Positions 27,966 to 35,705 of a DNA stretch of 64,000 nt are shown here, in pieces. The number at the start of each line of letters is the position of its first letter. Within the stretch, counting starts at the first letter, position 1. Under the pieces are notes generated by a model. The model did no database searches and was not told the DNA's origin. It saw only the letters and a program-made list of their open reading frames with translations. The stretch comes from Paenibacillus sp. FSL H8-0048 (GTDB lineage Bacteria; Bacillota; Bacilli; Paenibacillales; Paenibacillaceae). The stretch covers positions 930,001-994,000 of the forward strand of contig NZ_JBBODF010000001.1 of the NCBI RefSeq assembly GCF_038002825.1, given 5' to 3'. A program made the position numbers and the translations under genes.

Positions 27966-28295
27966 TCAGGAGGGATGGTAAATCTCTTCACCCAGCACCC
28001 TGTTGACTGCCCCGATAAAAGCACCATAACCCCCATCCGCCTCCATCCGGTGCGGGAGCGCCCAGGCAAGGATCACTTCCGTTTCCTGACGATCGAACTC
28101 GAAGCTTACCACAAGCAGCTCACTGACCTCACGGGCCGGAGCCCCGCAGGCAAACTGGTATGCCGCAGCGTACACCCCGCTATTCTCATAGGTGCACTCT
28201 TGCAGCAGACAGATCCGGTCATAATGCCGCTTGATCAGCACCAGCAGCGCCGTCAGCATGCTCACCCATCCGATATTTCTCACCCACACATCCAT
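27966..28295 (-). CDS. Small membrane-anchored protein of unknown function in the kdp cluster
   Basis: About 109 residues with one N-terminal membrane helix (IGWVSMLTALLVLI) and a soluble C-terminal part (AAAYQFACGAPAREVSELLVVSFEF...). I do not recognise the family. I chose the ATG at 28295 (AGAAGG 7 nt upstream) over a TTG at 28301. It is flanked on both sides by copies of the same putative KdpE-dependent promoter, which suggests potassium control. It sits between the kdpDE terminator and the kdpFABC promoter. Confidence 0.65.
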   Translation of the reverse strand: MDVWVRNIGWVSMLTALLVLIKRHYDRICLLQECTYENSGVYAAAYQFACGAPAREVSELLVVSFEFDRQETEVILAWALPHRMEADGGYGAFIGAVNRVLGEEIYHPS

Positions 28296-28329
28296 CTCCA
28301 AGCCTTCTCTCCAGTAGGTTAACTTCAGA

Positions 28330-28399
28330 ATTCAGCGTACCACTCCGGCCATTAGTTCAGGATTAGGGTTTACTTCAGCAGATTAAGATTACGTTAAAA
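28330..28399 (-). promoter_or_regulatory. Second putative KdpE-activated promoter (duplicate)
   Basis: Minus-strand TTTTAACGTAATCTTAAT at 28399-28382 resembles the KdpE box at 27963-27946. It is followed by the same layout: AAACCCTAATCC, CTGAACTAATGG and TGGTACGCT, at matching distances. The TAATCC, 17-bp spacer and TGGTAC would be a weak -35/-10. It lies upstream of the 109-residue membrane protein gene. Confidence 0.6.
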
Positions 28400-28449
28400 T
28401 ACCGCCGGCACGCCGCTCCAGCCGCTCTTGCAGCATCCCCCGGAACGGC

Positions 28450-28478
28450 AAAAAAACCATGCCTGCTCAGGCATGGTT
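28450..28478 (-). terminator. Rho-independent terminator of kdpDE
   Basis: Perfect stem ACCATGCCTG / CAGGCATGGT with a 2-nt centre, followed on the minus strand by TTTTTTT, about 57 bp after the kdpE stop. It separates kdpDE from the downstream kdp genes. Confidence 0.9.
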
Positions 28479-28534
28479 AGGAACACTATGAAACGCGCAC
28501 TATGAAACGCGCTATGCGGCTTCCGTAAGCCGGT

Positions 28535-29251
28535 TCAAATCACTCTGCTATCATCTCCCGCTTGCAGCATCCGGTAGCCCACACCGATATGGGTCTGGAT
28601 CACCTTAGGCTGGGAAGGGCTGCGCTCAATCTTCTTGCGGAGCGTAGCCATGAACACACGAAGCGCCGGAATATCGTAGGTAGGACTGCCCCAGATTTCA
28701 TGCAGGATATAATTATGGGTCAGGACCTTGCCGACATTCTTCGCCAGCAGACACAGCAGCTTATACTCAATCGGCGTCAGGTGGATCTCGTCACCCTCCA
28801 GCCAGACACAGCCCGCCGCATAGTCAATCCGCAAATTTCCGTTCGCAAAAAAGGCCGAATCCTTCATCAGCTTCTCGCTGTCCCCCCGGATTCGCCGCAG
28901 ACTGACCCGCAGCCGGGCGAGCAGCTCCTCCACGCTGAAGGGCTTGGTCAGATAATCATCGGCTCCGGCGTCCAGCGCTTCGATCTTGTCGCGGTCCTCG
29001 CTGCGGGCACTGACCACGATGATCGGAAGGTTCGACCACGCCCGGATTTTCCGGATAATATCCACACCGTCCATATCGGGCAGACCAAGGTCCAGGATCA
29101 TCAGATCCGGCTGACTGGATACCGCCTCCAGGATGGATGCCTCCCCCGTCTCTGCGGTATGGTATTTATAGCCCTGCGTCTCCAGAGTTGTGGTAATCAG
29201 CTTGCGGATCGGCTTGTCATCTTCGACGACCAGAATCATGGGTTTATTCAT
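28535..29251 (-). CDS. kdpE: Response regulator KdpE
   Basis: 238-residue OmpR-family regulator: receiver pocket VVEDD, phospho-acceptor Asp in LMILDLGLPDMDG, switch residues VVSAR and KPF, and a C-terminal winged helix (LTPIEYKLLCLLAKN, ALRVFMATLRKKIE). I chose the ATG at 29251 (AGGAGG 9 nt upstream) over an ATG 3 nt from the same site. It overlaps the kdpD end by 8 bp. It activates kdp genes when phosphorylated by KdpD; three candidate boxes lie upstream of kdpD, the membrane-protein gene and kdpFABC. Confidence 0.95.
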   Translation of the reverse strand: MNKPMILVVEDDKPIRKLITTTLETQGYKYHTAETGEASILEAVSSQPDLMILDLGLPDMDGVDIIRKIRAWSNLPIIVVSARSEDRDKIEALDAGADDYLTKPFSVEELLARLRVSLRRIRGDSEKLMKDSAFFANGNLRIDYAAGCVWLEGDEIHLTPIEYKLLCLLAKNVGKVLTHNYILHEIWGSPTYDIPALRVFMATLRKKIERSPSQPKVIQTHIGVGYRMLQAGDDSRVI

Positions 29252-31904
29252 GGACATTCACCTCCTCTGCCAGCAGGGTGAAGCGGAAGACCGTTCCCTG
29301 CGGTGCATAATCTTGTACTTCAATATGCCCGCCATGGGCATGAATAATTGATTTGCAGAGCGCAAGGCCCAGACCCAGACCGCGCCTGCCATCTCCCCGC
29401 ACATTGTCCGCCGTATAGAACATTTCGAACACCTTGGCCTTCGCTTCCGGGGATATTCCCGGCCCGTTGTCAGCGACCTCGACCACAACCAGCCCATTCT
29501 CCTGTCTGGCGGATAGGGTAATATGTGAACCCGCCCCGCTGTACTTAATCGCATTATCCACCAGGTTGATGATCACCTGAATGATCAGCCGTGAATCCAT
29601 CCTGGCCATCAGCAGCTCCTCTTCGAGCACCGCCCGGATTATATGATCCTCCTTGTTGCGGTTCACATGCTGCAGCGCTTCCGCGATCACTTCCTCCAGC
29701 AGCTCCGCCTGAAAATTCAAATGAAGCGCCCCATTGTCAATCCGGGTGATCGACAGCAGATTCTCCACCAGATTGATCAGCCAGATCGAATCGTCATAGA
29801 TATCGCTGTACAGCTCCTGCTTCTGCTCCTCGCTCAGCACCGCCGAGTTGCCGATCAGGATGCCCGCGTTACCGGATATACTCGTAAGCGGCGTGCGCAA
29901 ATCATGCGAGATGCCGCGCAGCAGATTGGCGCGCAGCTGCTCCTGCCGGATTTGCAGGGAGCTTTCCTTTTGCAGCTCGTTCAGCTTGTCTTTCTCCAGC
30001 GCGAGGGCGCATTCGCCTAGCATGGCAATCATCAGACTCGACTCGAATACCTCCAGCGGCTCTTCCTGCTGCATCACAATTCCCGCCACCGCAAACACCG
30101 TATCGCCGCTTCGCACCGCATGGTACAGGCATTGGGCGGCAGAGAAGGTATCGGTAGATGCTCCGGCCCGTTTATTGTTCTGCAGCACCCATTCCGCTAC
30201 CTCACGCTCTGTTTCCAGCATATCCTTTTGGCCGTTCGCCGCGCTCCCATCCTTGCTGTACACGAGCGGCTCCGAGAGCCCATCCCCTGTAACCTCGTAG
30301 ATGATGATGCTACGGTCCAGCAGCTTGAGCATTTGCAGCGCGGTCTCGCTCAGGATGGCGGGCGTGTCTTTGGCTTGCTGGAGCTTACGGCTGGTCTCCA
30401 GAAGCACCTCGGTTCGGTACGCTTTTTGCGCTGATTCCCTGGCCTGCTCCTTCACCCGCAGTGTCAACGTACTGGTGATGAACGAGGCGGCCAGCATCAC
30501 GAGGAAGGTCACCGGATACCCGGAATCATAGGCCTGAAGCGAGAAATACGGCTCGGTGAAAAAATAGTTAAAGACCAGCACGCTCAAAATCGATGTCACC
30601 GCGCTGTACAACCGTCCTTTTGTAACCATCGCATCGAGCAAAACACCCAGAATATAGACTGTAATAATGTTCGCTTCACTGAAGCCGAGAACCTTGAACC
30701 ATAACCCGATGATCGTGCAGACCAGCAGAATCCCCAGGGTCTTGCCCGTATCAGCCAGGGTGAGAAGCGGAGGTCTGGCATATTGCGGGATTTTGGATTG
30801 CAAGGCAGACTCTTGATCCGGGATGATATAGACGTCGATGTTCGGAGCAGCAGCCGTCAGTTTGTCTACGAAATTCGAACCGACTGACCAGCGGCTGCGA
30901 TTCTGCGACCGGCCCAGGATAATTTTGGAGACCCGGCTGGTTTTGGCATATTCGGCGATCTGTCCCGGCACATCTTCTCCGTACACAGTGGCAACCTGTG
31001 CATCAAGCTGTTCGGCCAGCCGCAGATTCTCCCGCAGCTCCGACTTGTTCCTTGCCGTTAACTCTTTCGTTCGAGAGGTCTCCACGTAGAGAGCAGTGAA
31101 TTCCCCCTGCAGAGCTTCGGCCATTCTCGCCGCTGTGCGGATGACCTTCTTATTGGATATTGCCGACGACAGACAGACCAGGATATGTTCTCTGCTGTAC
31201 AAGCTGGCTTCGACTGCCCGTTCCCCCAGTCTGCCCTCATAACGTTTGAATTGATCCGCCCTGTACCTTAAAGCCATTTCCCGCAAAGCACTCAGCTTCT
31301 GCGATGTGTACAGTTCACCAGCCTCCTGCCGGAGCGGTTCCGTGGAAAAGATTCGCCCCTCATGCAGACGCTCCAGCCAAACGTGCGGACTGATATCAAT
31401 GAACTCGACCTGGTCCGCACGATCGAACACACTGTCGGGAATATGCGCGGGTTCAGCCATTCCGGTCATGGATGCTACCACATCGGTCATACTTTCCAGT
31501 TGCTCTATACTAACCGTAGTGTAGACATCTATTCCCGCGCGCAGCAGCTCCTCCACATCCTGATACCGCCGCTTGTGGCGCACTCCCGGAGCATTGATGT
31601 GGGCTAGTTCATCCAGCAGAATCAGGTCCGGCCTCCTGCAGATCGCCTGGTCCAGGTCGAATTCATGCACGATGATCCCGTTTACAGAAATGTCCAGCGG
31701 CGGCAGCAGCTCCAGACCGTTAATAAGCTCCGCTATATCTGCTCTGTCATGGGCTGCAATGTAGCCTGCCAGCACCTGTTGGCCGTTCTTCTGCTCCGCA
31801 TAGGCAGCCTCCAGCATCGCCCGGGTCTTCCCTGCTCCCGGTACATAACTGAAGAATATCCTCAGCCTTCCGCGCCGCTTCTTCGCTGTGTTTTCCCCTA
31901 TCAT
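29244..31904 (-). CDS. kdpD: Osmosensitive K+ channel histidine kinase KdpD
   Basis: Full-length 886-residue sensor kinase. In order: KdpD P-loop domain with PGAGKT and LLDELAHINAPG (about 10-215), USP domain (about 245-370), four membrane helices (about 395-500), GAF-like region (about 520-650), HisKA GISHDLRTPLTSI, N-box NLVDNAIKYS and GLGLGLALCKS. The USP domain has FTALY, part of the c-di-AMP-binding motif SxS-x20-FTAxY described in S. aureus KdpD, but the SxS position reads SSA. It forms a two-gene unit with kdpE. Confidence 0.96.
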   Translation of the reverse strand: MIGENTAKKRRGRLRIFFSYVPGAGKTRAMLEAAYAEQKNGQQVLAGYIAAHDRADIAELINGLELLPPLDISVNGIIVHEFDLDQAICRRPDLILLDELAHINAPGVRHKRRYQDVEELLRAGIDVYTTVSIEQLESMTDVVASMTGMAEPAHIPDSVFDRADQVEFIDISPHVWLERLHEGRIFSTEPLRQEAGELYTSQKLSALREMALRYRADQFKRYEGRLGERAVEASLYSREHILVCLSSAISNKKVIRTAARMAEALQGEFTALYVETSRTKELTARNKSELRENLRLAEQLDAQVATVYGEDVPGQIAEYAKTSRVSKIILGRSQNRSRWSVGSNFVDKLTAAAPNIDVYIIPDQESALQSKIPQYARPPLLTLADTGKTLGILLVCTIIGLWFKVLGFSEANIITVYILGVLLDAMVTKGRLYSAVTSILSVLVFNYFFTEPYFSLQAYDSGYPVTFLVMLAASFITSTLTLRVKEQARESAQKAYRTEVLLETSRKLQQAKDTPAILSETALQMLKLLDRSIIIYEVTGDGLSEPLVYSKDGSAANGQKDMLETEREVAEWVLQNNKRAGASTDTFSAAQCLYHAVRSGDTVFAVAGIVMQQEEPLEVFESSLMIAMLGECALALEKDKLNELQKESSLQIRQEQLRANLLRGISHDLRTPLTSISGNAGILIGNSAVLSEEQKQELYSDIYDDSIWLINLVENLLSITRIDNGALHLNFQAELLEEVIAEALQHVNRNKEDHIIRAVLEEELLMARMDSRLIIQVIINLVDNAIKYSGAGSHITLSARQENGLVVVEVADNGPGISPEAKAKVFEMFYTADNVRGDGRRGLGLGLALCKSIIHAHGGHIEVQDYAPQGTVFRFTLLAEEVNVHE

Positions 31905-32011
31905 CTGAAGGTTTCCTTCCCGCTAAGCCCATCTATAGACCAGCCATTGTACACTGTAGCGTTAGTATAGCATGTGCATAATGAGCATAGTATTACGGAT
32001 TCGGCTGTGGC

Positions 32012-32030
32012 ATTAAGATTGTATTAAGAT
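32012..32030 (-). promoter_or_regulatory. Putative KdpE box upstream of kdpD
   Basis: Minus-strand CTTAATACAATCTTAAT, identical to the core of the box upstream of kdpFABC. Downstream a TGCTATACT extended -10 lies near 31969. It overlaps the last codons of the RCC1-repeat gene. It suggests kdpDE autoregulation. Confidence 0.6.
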
Positions 32031-32572
32031 GATAGTCCATGCAGCAGGGCTGTATCACATTGCCCATACCCATTACTTCCCGCCGCAACTACGGTGCCAT
32101 CCTGCTGAAGACCAAGCGTGTGGGTGCAGCCTGCGGCAATGTCCACAATATCTGTCCACTCACTTACCTCGCATTGTCCGTAATCATTCCAGCCTGTAGC
32201 TATCACAGTTCCGTCGGATTGTAAGCCTACTGTATGATGACTGCCAGCTGAGATGGCCTTAATGTTGCACCAGCTGCCTACCTCACCTTGTCCGCGCTTG
32301 TTCAGCCCTGTATTGACTACGGTACCATCTGCTCTGAGTCCAATGGTATGAAGATAACCCGCCGCGATCACCGTTCCGTCCGATCTTAGCCCTACTGTAT
32401 GCGAATTCCCTGTATGAGCATTGCCTGCTGCAACGGCAACAATATCCTTCCAGCCGCTTACCTCGCATTGCCCGTATGTATTTTCGCCGCAAGCCCATAC
32501 TGATCCATCCGGCAAAAGTGCAACGGAATGGCGGTGTCCCGCCGCGATGGCGGATAATGGGTGGATATGCAT
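32024..32572 (-). CDS. RCC1-repeat protein, short and irregular
   Basis: 182 residues of RCC1/chromosome-condensation-type repeats: units such as IAAGHRHSVALLPDGSVWACG, NTYGQCEVSGW and WTDIVDIAAGCTHTLGLQ. A full propeller has about seven units; here there are about three and a half, and two units in the middle are shortened, with TVIAAG joined directly to YLHTIGLRADG. There is no signal peptide. AAAGGAG precedes the ATG. Its 3' end overlaps the putative KdpE box. It may be a collapsed remnant of a longer protein; function unknown. Confidence 0.7.
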   Translation of the reverse strand: MHIHPLSAIAAGHRHSVALLPDGSVWACGENTYGQCEVSGWKDIVAVAAGNAHTGNSHTVGLRSDGTVIAAGYLHTIGLRADGTVVNTGLNKRGQGEVGSWCNIKAISAGSHHTVGLQSDGTVIATGWNDYGQCEVSEWTDIVDIAAGCTHTLGLQQDGTVVAAGSNGYGQCDTALLHGLSS

Positions 32573-32613
32573 TTGGATTGCTCCTTTGGTTTCTTTTTTT
32601 GTATAAGGATCTC

Positions 32614-32887
32614 GTAATGATATAGCTATATAAATTGAACTAATGTTTTATGTTTTGGAATTAGCCGTGACTCCAGAGAAGTTTTGGACTTCCGGCCGCT
32701 GCCCTTCTACAGATTTCATGATTTGTTACCATTTTTAATGGTTGAAATCCGTAGACTGCTGGTGCTTACGATGCGAGCTTTCCTGCGGAAAGCTTTCAGG
32801 CGGTCGCTACCGCTCCTCCAGTTCCAAAATTCCCCTCCGCCACTTTTCCTTTAACTTAAATTTTTAGTTCAATCTATATAGTATTAC
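32614..32887. mobile_element. MITE-like nested palindromic element, 274 bp, non-coding
   Basis: Terminal inverted repeats of 24-30 bp: left 32614-32643 begins GTAAT and ends ATTGAACTAA; right 32864-32887 is its complement (TTAGTTCAAT to GTATTAC). Inside are further inverted arms: TTTTGGAA (32653-32660) with TTCCAAAA (32822-32829), and a central CTAC-GATTTCA / TGAAATC-GTAG hairpin (32707-32754). There is no ORF of note. The whole could fold as one long hairpin. It fills the gap between the RCC1 and FMN-binding genes. Confidence 0.6.
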
Positions 32888-32897
32888 AAAATACTCG

Positions 32898-33320
32898 TTA
32901 CCTTTCAACGCCCTTGTGAAGGGCATTCTCAATAGCCTTGAGGTAGGCTTTACTTGTAAGCGTGGCACCGCTGATGCTGTCTACCTGAAGCGATTGAGCC
33001 TGAATCACTCTGCCGAACAATTCATCTACAGATGCTGTCGACTGATTCTCAGCATGCTCCAGGAGCTTGATTGCTGTAACTTTGTGAGCCGTGACGGTTA
33101 CGATAACCTTATTCGCCCTCCATTTATACATTCCGCCGGCATATTCACCTGTATACTCACCCGCATGCAGCTTGTTGAAGTTCACTCTATCAATCTCTAC
33201 GGTCCTCGCTTCCCGGCGCTCTTTCTCTGTATAGAGCAAGGCCGCGCCTGAACCGATTAGACTCAAGAGAACCACGGTAAAAAACAACAGCAGCAGGTTG
33301 CGTTTCCCCTTCTTTTTCAT
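32898..33320 (-). CDS. FMN-binding domain protein, membrane-anchored
   Basis: 140 residues: an N-terminal membrane anchor (LLLLFFTVVLLSLIGSGAALL) and an extracytoplasmic FMN_bind domain ending SISGATLTSKAYLKAIENAL. The SGAT-T motif resembles the site where FMN is covalently attached to Thr/Ser by ApbE-type flavin transferases. It probably carries electrons at the outer membrane face, perhaps with the flavoprotein encoded 46 bp upstream. Both genes are preceded by copies of the same operator-like palindrome. Confidence 0.85.
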   Translation of the reverse strand: MKKKGKRNLLLLFFTVVLLSLIGSGAALLYTEKERREARTVEIDRVNFNKLHAGEYTGEYAGGMYKWRANKVIVTVTAHKVTAIKLLEHAENQSTASVDELFGRVIQAQSLQVDSISGATLTSKAYLKAIENALHKGVER

Positions 33321-33337
33321 GTTTATCCCCCTCGCTG

Positions 33338-33363
33338 TGAATGAATATAATTGTGTTCATTCA
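33338..33363. promoter_or_regulatory. Operator-like palindrome, copy 2
   Basis: Arms TGAATGAA and TTCATTCA with a 10-bp spacer (26 bp in all), 17 bp upstream of the FMN-binding gene's ATG and overlapping its ribosome-binding region. It has the same arms and total length as copy 1 upstream of the flavoprotein gene. Confidence 0.6.
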
Positions 33364-33366
33364 TTT

Positions 33367-34137
33367 TCAAGCGCGTTTAGCCATTCTTTTACCGATTCGG
33401 TCAAACAGATGTCCGGCCAAGCTCTTGACAGGACCCAGCGAGACCGGATAATAATACGCCGCTTCAAACCAGCCATTAGCCTGGTAATGCCGGAAATCCT
33501 TCGACCGCTCATCCAGCATATGCTGAATGCTGGTCCGGGACAGCCGGAACATCAGCAAGCGGAACAATGTGGGAGCCGGCGGTGCCGGACGCATCAGACC
33601 TTTGTAGAAGCGGGCCGCAGCCTTGCGGATTCTCACAGCATTCTTCTGTGCGGCTGCCGTGGGAACTGGCTCCATCGTCTGCAGCACACAGCCCCGGGTC
33701 ACCTGGAACCCGGAGTTCTCTCCCATACTGCTTAGATATTTGCGGATCGCATTCCCGCCGTGAATTCCCTGATTGACGATCGGCGTATAGGTCTTGCCGA
33801 AGAACTGCGGCCGATGGAATACATACGCCAGCCGGTCGAGCAGATTCTTCATCGCTGCCGGAACATGGAACGCATAATTGGGAGCCGCCATAATCACACC
33901 GTCCGCATGCTCCAGCTTCTCGATCAGCACATCCCGGTCATCCCTCAGCGGACAATACTCTTCACCTTTATTGAAGCACACCTTGCAGCCCCGGCAGAAT
34001 TCAAGCCTGTAATCCTTCAGGAAAATATACTCAACCTCTATCTCCCCAAAGGTGCGGAGCTGAGCCTCGAATTCGCAGACCGCTCTGTACGTATTGTTCT
34101 TTTGCTGATTGCCGATGATTGCGATAACCTTCTTCAT
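33367..34137 (-). CDS. Flavodoxin-fold NADPH-dependent FMN reductase-like protein with Cys cluster
   Basis: 256 residues. The N-terminal flavodoxin fold (VIAIIGNQQKNNTY) is followed by CRGCKVCFNKGEEYC, the Cys pattern of iron-sulfur flavoproteins, and VIMAAPNYAFHVPAAMKNLLDRL, which binds FMN. The ~90-residue C-terminal extension (KGLMRPAPPAPTLFRLLMF...) is unusual and basic. It is probably a cytosolic electron-transfer protein or oxidoreductase. It is first in a two-gene unit with the FMN-binding protein; an operator-like palindrome lies about 60 bp upstream. Confidence 0.82.
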   Translation of the reverse strand: MKKVIAIIGNQQKNNTYRAVCEFEAQLRTFGEIEVEYIFLKDYRLEFCRGCKVCFNKGEEYCPLRDDRDVLIEKLEHADGVIMAAPNYAFHVPAAMKNLLDRLAYVFHRPQFFGKTYTPIVNQGIHGGNAIRKYLSSMGENSGFQVTRGCVLQTMEPVPTAAAQKNAVRIRKAAARFYKGLMRPAPPAPTLFRLLMFRLSRTSIQHMLDERSKDFRHYQANGWFEAAYYYPVSLGPVKSLAGHLFDRIGKRMAKRA

Positions 34138-34195
34138 GATTGTCCCTCCAGACTAGAATACAAAATAGTGGCTCTAATTCATCTATGCGCTGATT

Positions 34196-34223
34196 ATGAA
34201 TGAATATTATTTAATTCATTCAT
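34196..34223. promoter_or_regulatory. Operator-like palindrome, copy 1
   Basis: Perfect 10-bp arms ATGAATGAAT and ATTCATTCAT around an 8-bp AT spacer, 59 bp upstream of the flavoprotein ATG. The size and AT-rich symmetry suit a TetR- or MarR-type repressor; no such regulator gene is in this window. Confidence 0.65.
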
Positions 34224-34491
34224 AAGGTATATTAACATAGATATGCGTTATTGTCTGTATGGACACAGCTTGATTTTGAACAAATGGTGAAGATGTACAG
34301 GTATGGGCTCATTATGGCAAAATAGAATCCTGGCATGCCCAAGAAGCCACAAGCAGCAATCTGCTTCTGGCTCCTTCCGCTTTTCTTTTACTGAATCAAC
34401 ATCAACATCCCAAACCCGCTCTGAGTAAAATACAAGCTTGGATACGAAATATTGCTGGTCCCCTGAGAAGTGTCCATATTCCCACAGGAAA
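34224..34491. other. Intergenic, no gene recognised
   Basis: Gap between the GNAT stop and the operator. Short open frames on the minus strand run into the GNAT gene in another frame and lack a ribosome binding site. No terminator or repeat was recognised. Confidence 0.5.
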
Positions 34492-34974
34492 TCAGATATG
34501 TAAGTCCCGGATATACCATGCATCGCAGGCATAGTGCTCGGAACCGGCAAGCGGGCCATCCAGCGGGCTGAACCCGTGCTTGACATAGAAGCGGCCAGCC
34601 GCCTGCATCGTCAGCAGCGTCTCCAGGTAACACTTGCGGTAATGCTGCTTAGCGAAGGCAAGAGCTTTATCCAGCAGCTCTGCTGCAACGCCTTGGCCGC
34701 GGACAGCTGCGGACAGGTACATTTTCTGTAATTCACAGATCTGCTGCGTTTCGTCAAAAGCTGCAATCCCGCAGCCGCCAAGCACCTCTCCATCCACTTC
34801 TACAATCCAGTACGCCCGGTTCTCCGCGCTATTATAATAGGTATATAAATCATGCAGACTGTCATCTGCCCAGGCCAAGCCTTCGCGGTTGCCGCCGAAT
34901 TCAATCAGGCATTCCCGGATAATCCCCTCAATGGCCGCATTATCCCTGCGCTCAATGGGGCGGATGGTAATCAT
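34492..34974 (-). CDS. GNAT family N-acetyltransferase
   Basis: 160-residue single-domain GNAT: strand GEVLGGCGIAAF, then LQKMYLSAAVRGQGVAAELLDKAL with the acetyl-CoA pyrophosphate loop RGQGVA, and LETLLTMQAAGRFYVKHGF near the C-terminus. The full fold is present. The acceptor is unknown; small-molecule or antibiotic acetylation is possible. It is divergent from the P-loop kinase gene, with a shared 131-bp promoter region. Confidence 0.88.
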   Translation of the reverse strand: MITIRPIERRDNAAIEGIIRECLIEFGGNREGLAWADDSLHDLYTYYNSAENRAYWIVEVDGEVLGGCGIAAFDETQQICELQKMYLSAAVRGQGVAAELLDKALAFAKQHYRKCYLETLLTMQAAGRFYVKHGFSPLDGPLAGSEHYACDAWYIRDLHI

Positions 34975-35105
34975 ATCTTTGTCCTCCTTTTATCCTCTAT
35001 CTGCTTCGTTTCCTGCTTCATGTACAGCTAATCTATCATATCATTTCCCGCTGAACGTTGCGCCTGCTATACTGGAATTTGCAAGCAAAATAAGGAGTGA
35101 AACAG

Positions 35106-35705
35106 ATGAACCGACTGGTATTTTTTCTTGGCTCCGGAGGGGCGGGCAAAACCACCTTAGCCAAGGCTGTTGCAGCCCGGCGTACGGCGGCGGTGTTCGA
35201 TATGGACATTCTGCTGCGTCCGGCAGCAACCGCGATCATGACTATGCACGGGCTTGACCCTGACGACAGAGATTCCGATGAGTATAAAAGATTATGCCGC
35301 GATCTCGGCTACCGCATCACCATGGATGCCGCGCTCGATAATATCGGCCTGTCCAGCGATATCTATGTGGTGGGTCCCTTCACCAAAGAAGCGGCCGATC
35401 CGGAGTGGATCGGCCGCGAGCTGGCGCGCATCGGGCGCACACTGAAGGAGGTTGAGGTCAAAGTCGTCATGGTAGGACTTGCGGATGCGGCCATGTTCCG
35501 TGAACGGCTTGAAGGCAGACATTCCGCGCTCGACGCCTGGAAGTTCGCCCACTGGGAGAACTTCAGCGCTTCGCTAGGCCACCGCACCGTAGCCTGGCCG
35601 CTCCCGCCTGCACAGGTGGCGCAGATCGACAATTCCCACCCTGACCGGAATGTCGCGGTAGCGGCGGTGGAAGCTTTTATTTATGAAGAAGAAGCTACTT
35701 CTTAA
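35106..35705 (+). CDS. P-loop NTPase (AAA/kinase-like)
   Basis: 199-residue protein with N-terminal Walker A GSGGAGKTT (residues 9-17) and an adjacent VFDMDILLRP, the pattern of small-molecule or nucleotide kinases. A later VVMVGLADAAMFRERLEGR segment and a KFAHWENF motif suggest a phosphotransferase-type fold. The start is the ATG at 35106 with AAGGAG 8 nt upstream; the GTG at 35097 overlaps that site. The 3' end overlaps the convergent methyltransferase gene by 11 bp. Substrate unknown. Confidence 0.75.
   Translation: MNRLVFFLGSGGAGKTTLAKAVAARRTAAVFDMDILLRPAATAIMTMHGLDPDDRDSDEYKRLCRDLGYRITMDAALDNIGLSSDIYVVGPFTKEAADPEWIGRELARIGRTLKEVEVKVVMVGLADAAMFRERLEGRHSALDAWKFAHWENFSASLGHRTVAWPLPPAQVAQIDNSHPDRNVAVAAVEAFIYEEEATS

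Noticed and set aside
34248..34586. 112-codon minus-strand ORF
   Set aside because: Overlaps the GNAT gene in another frame and has no ribosome site.
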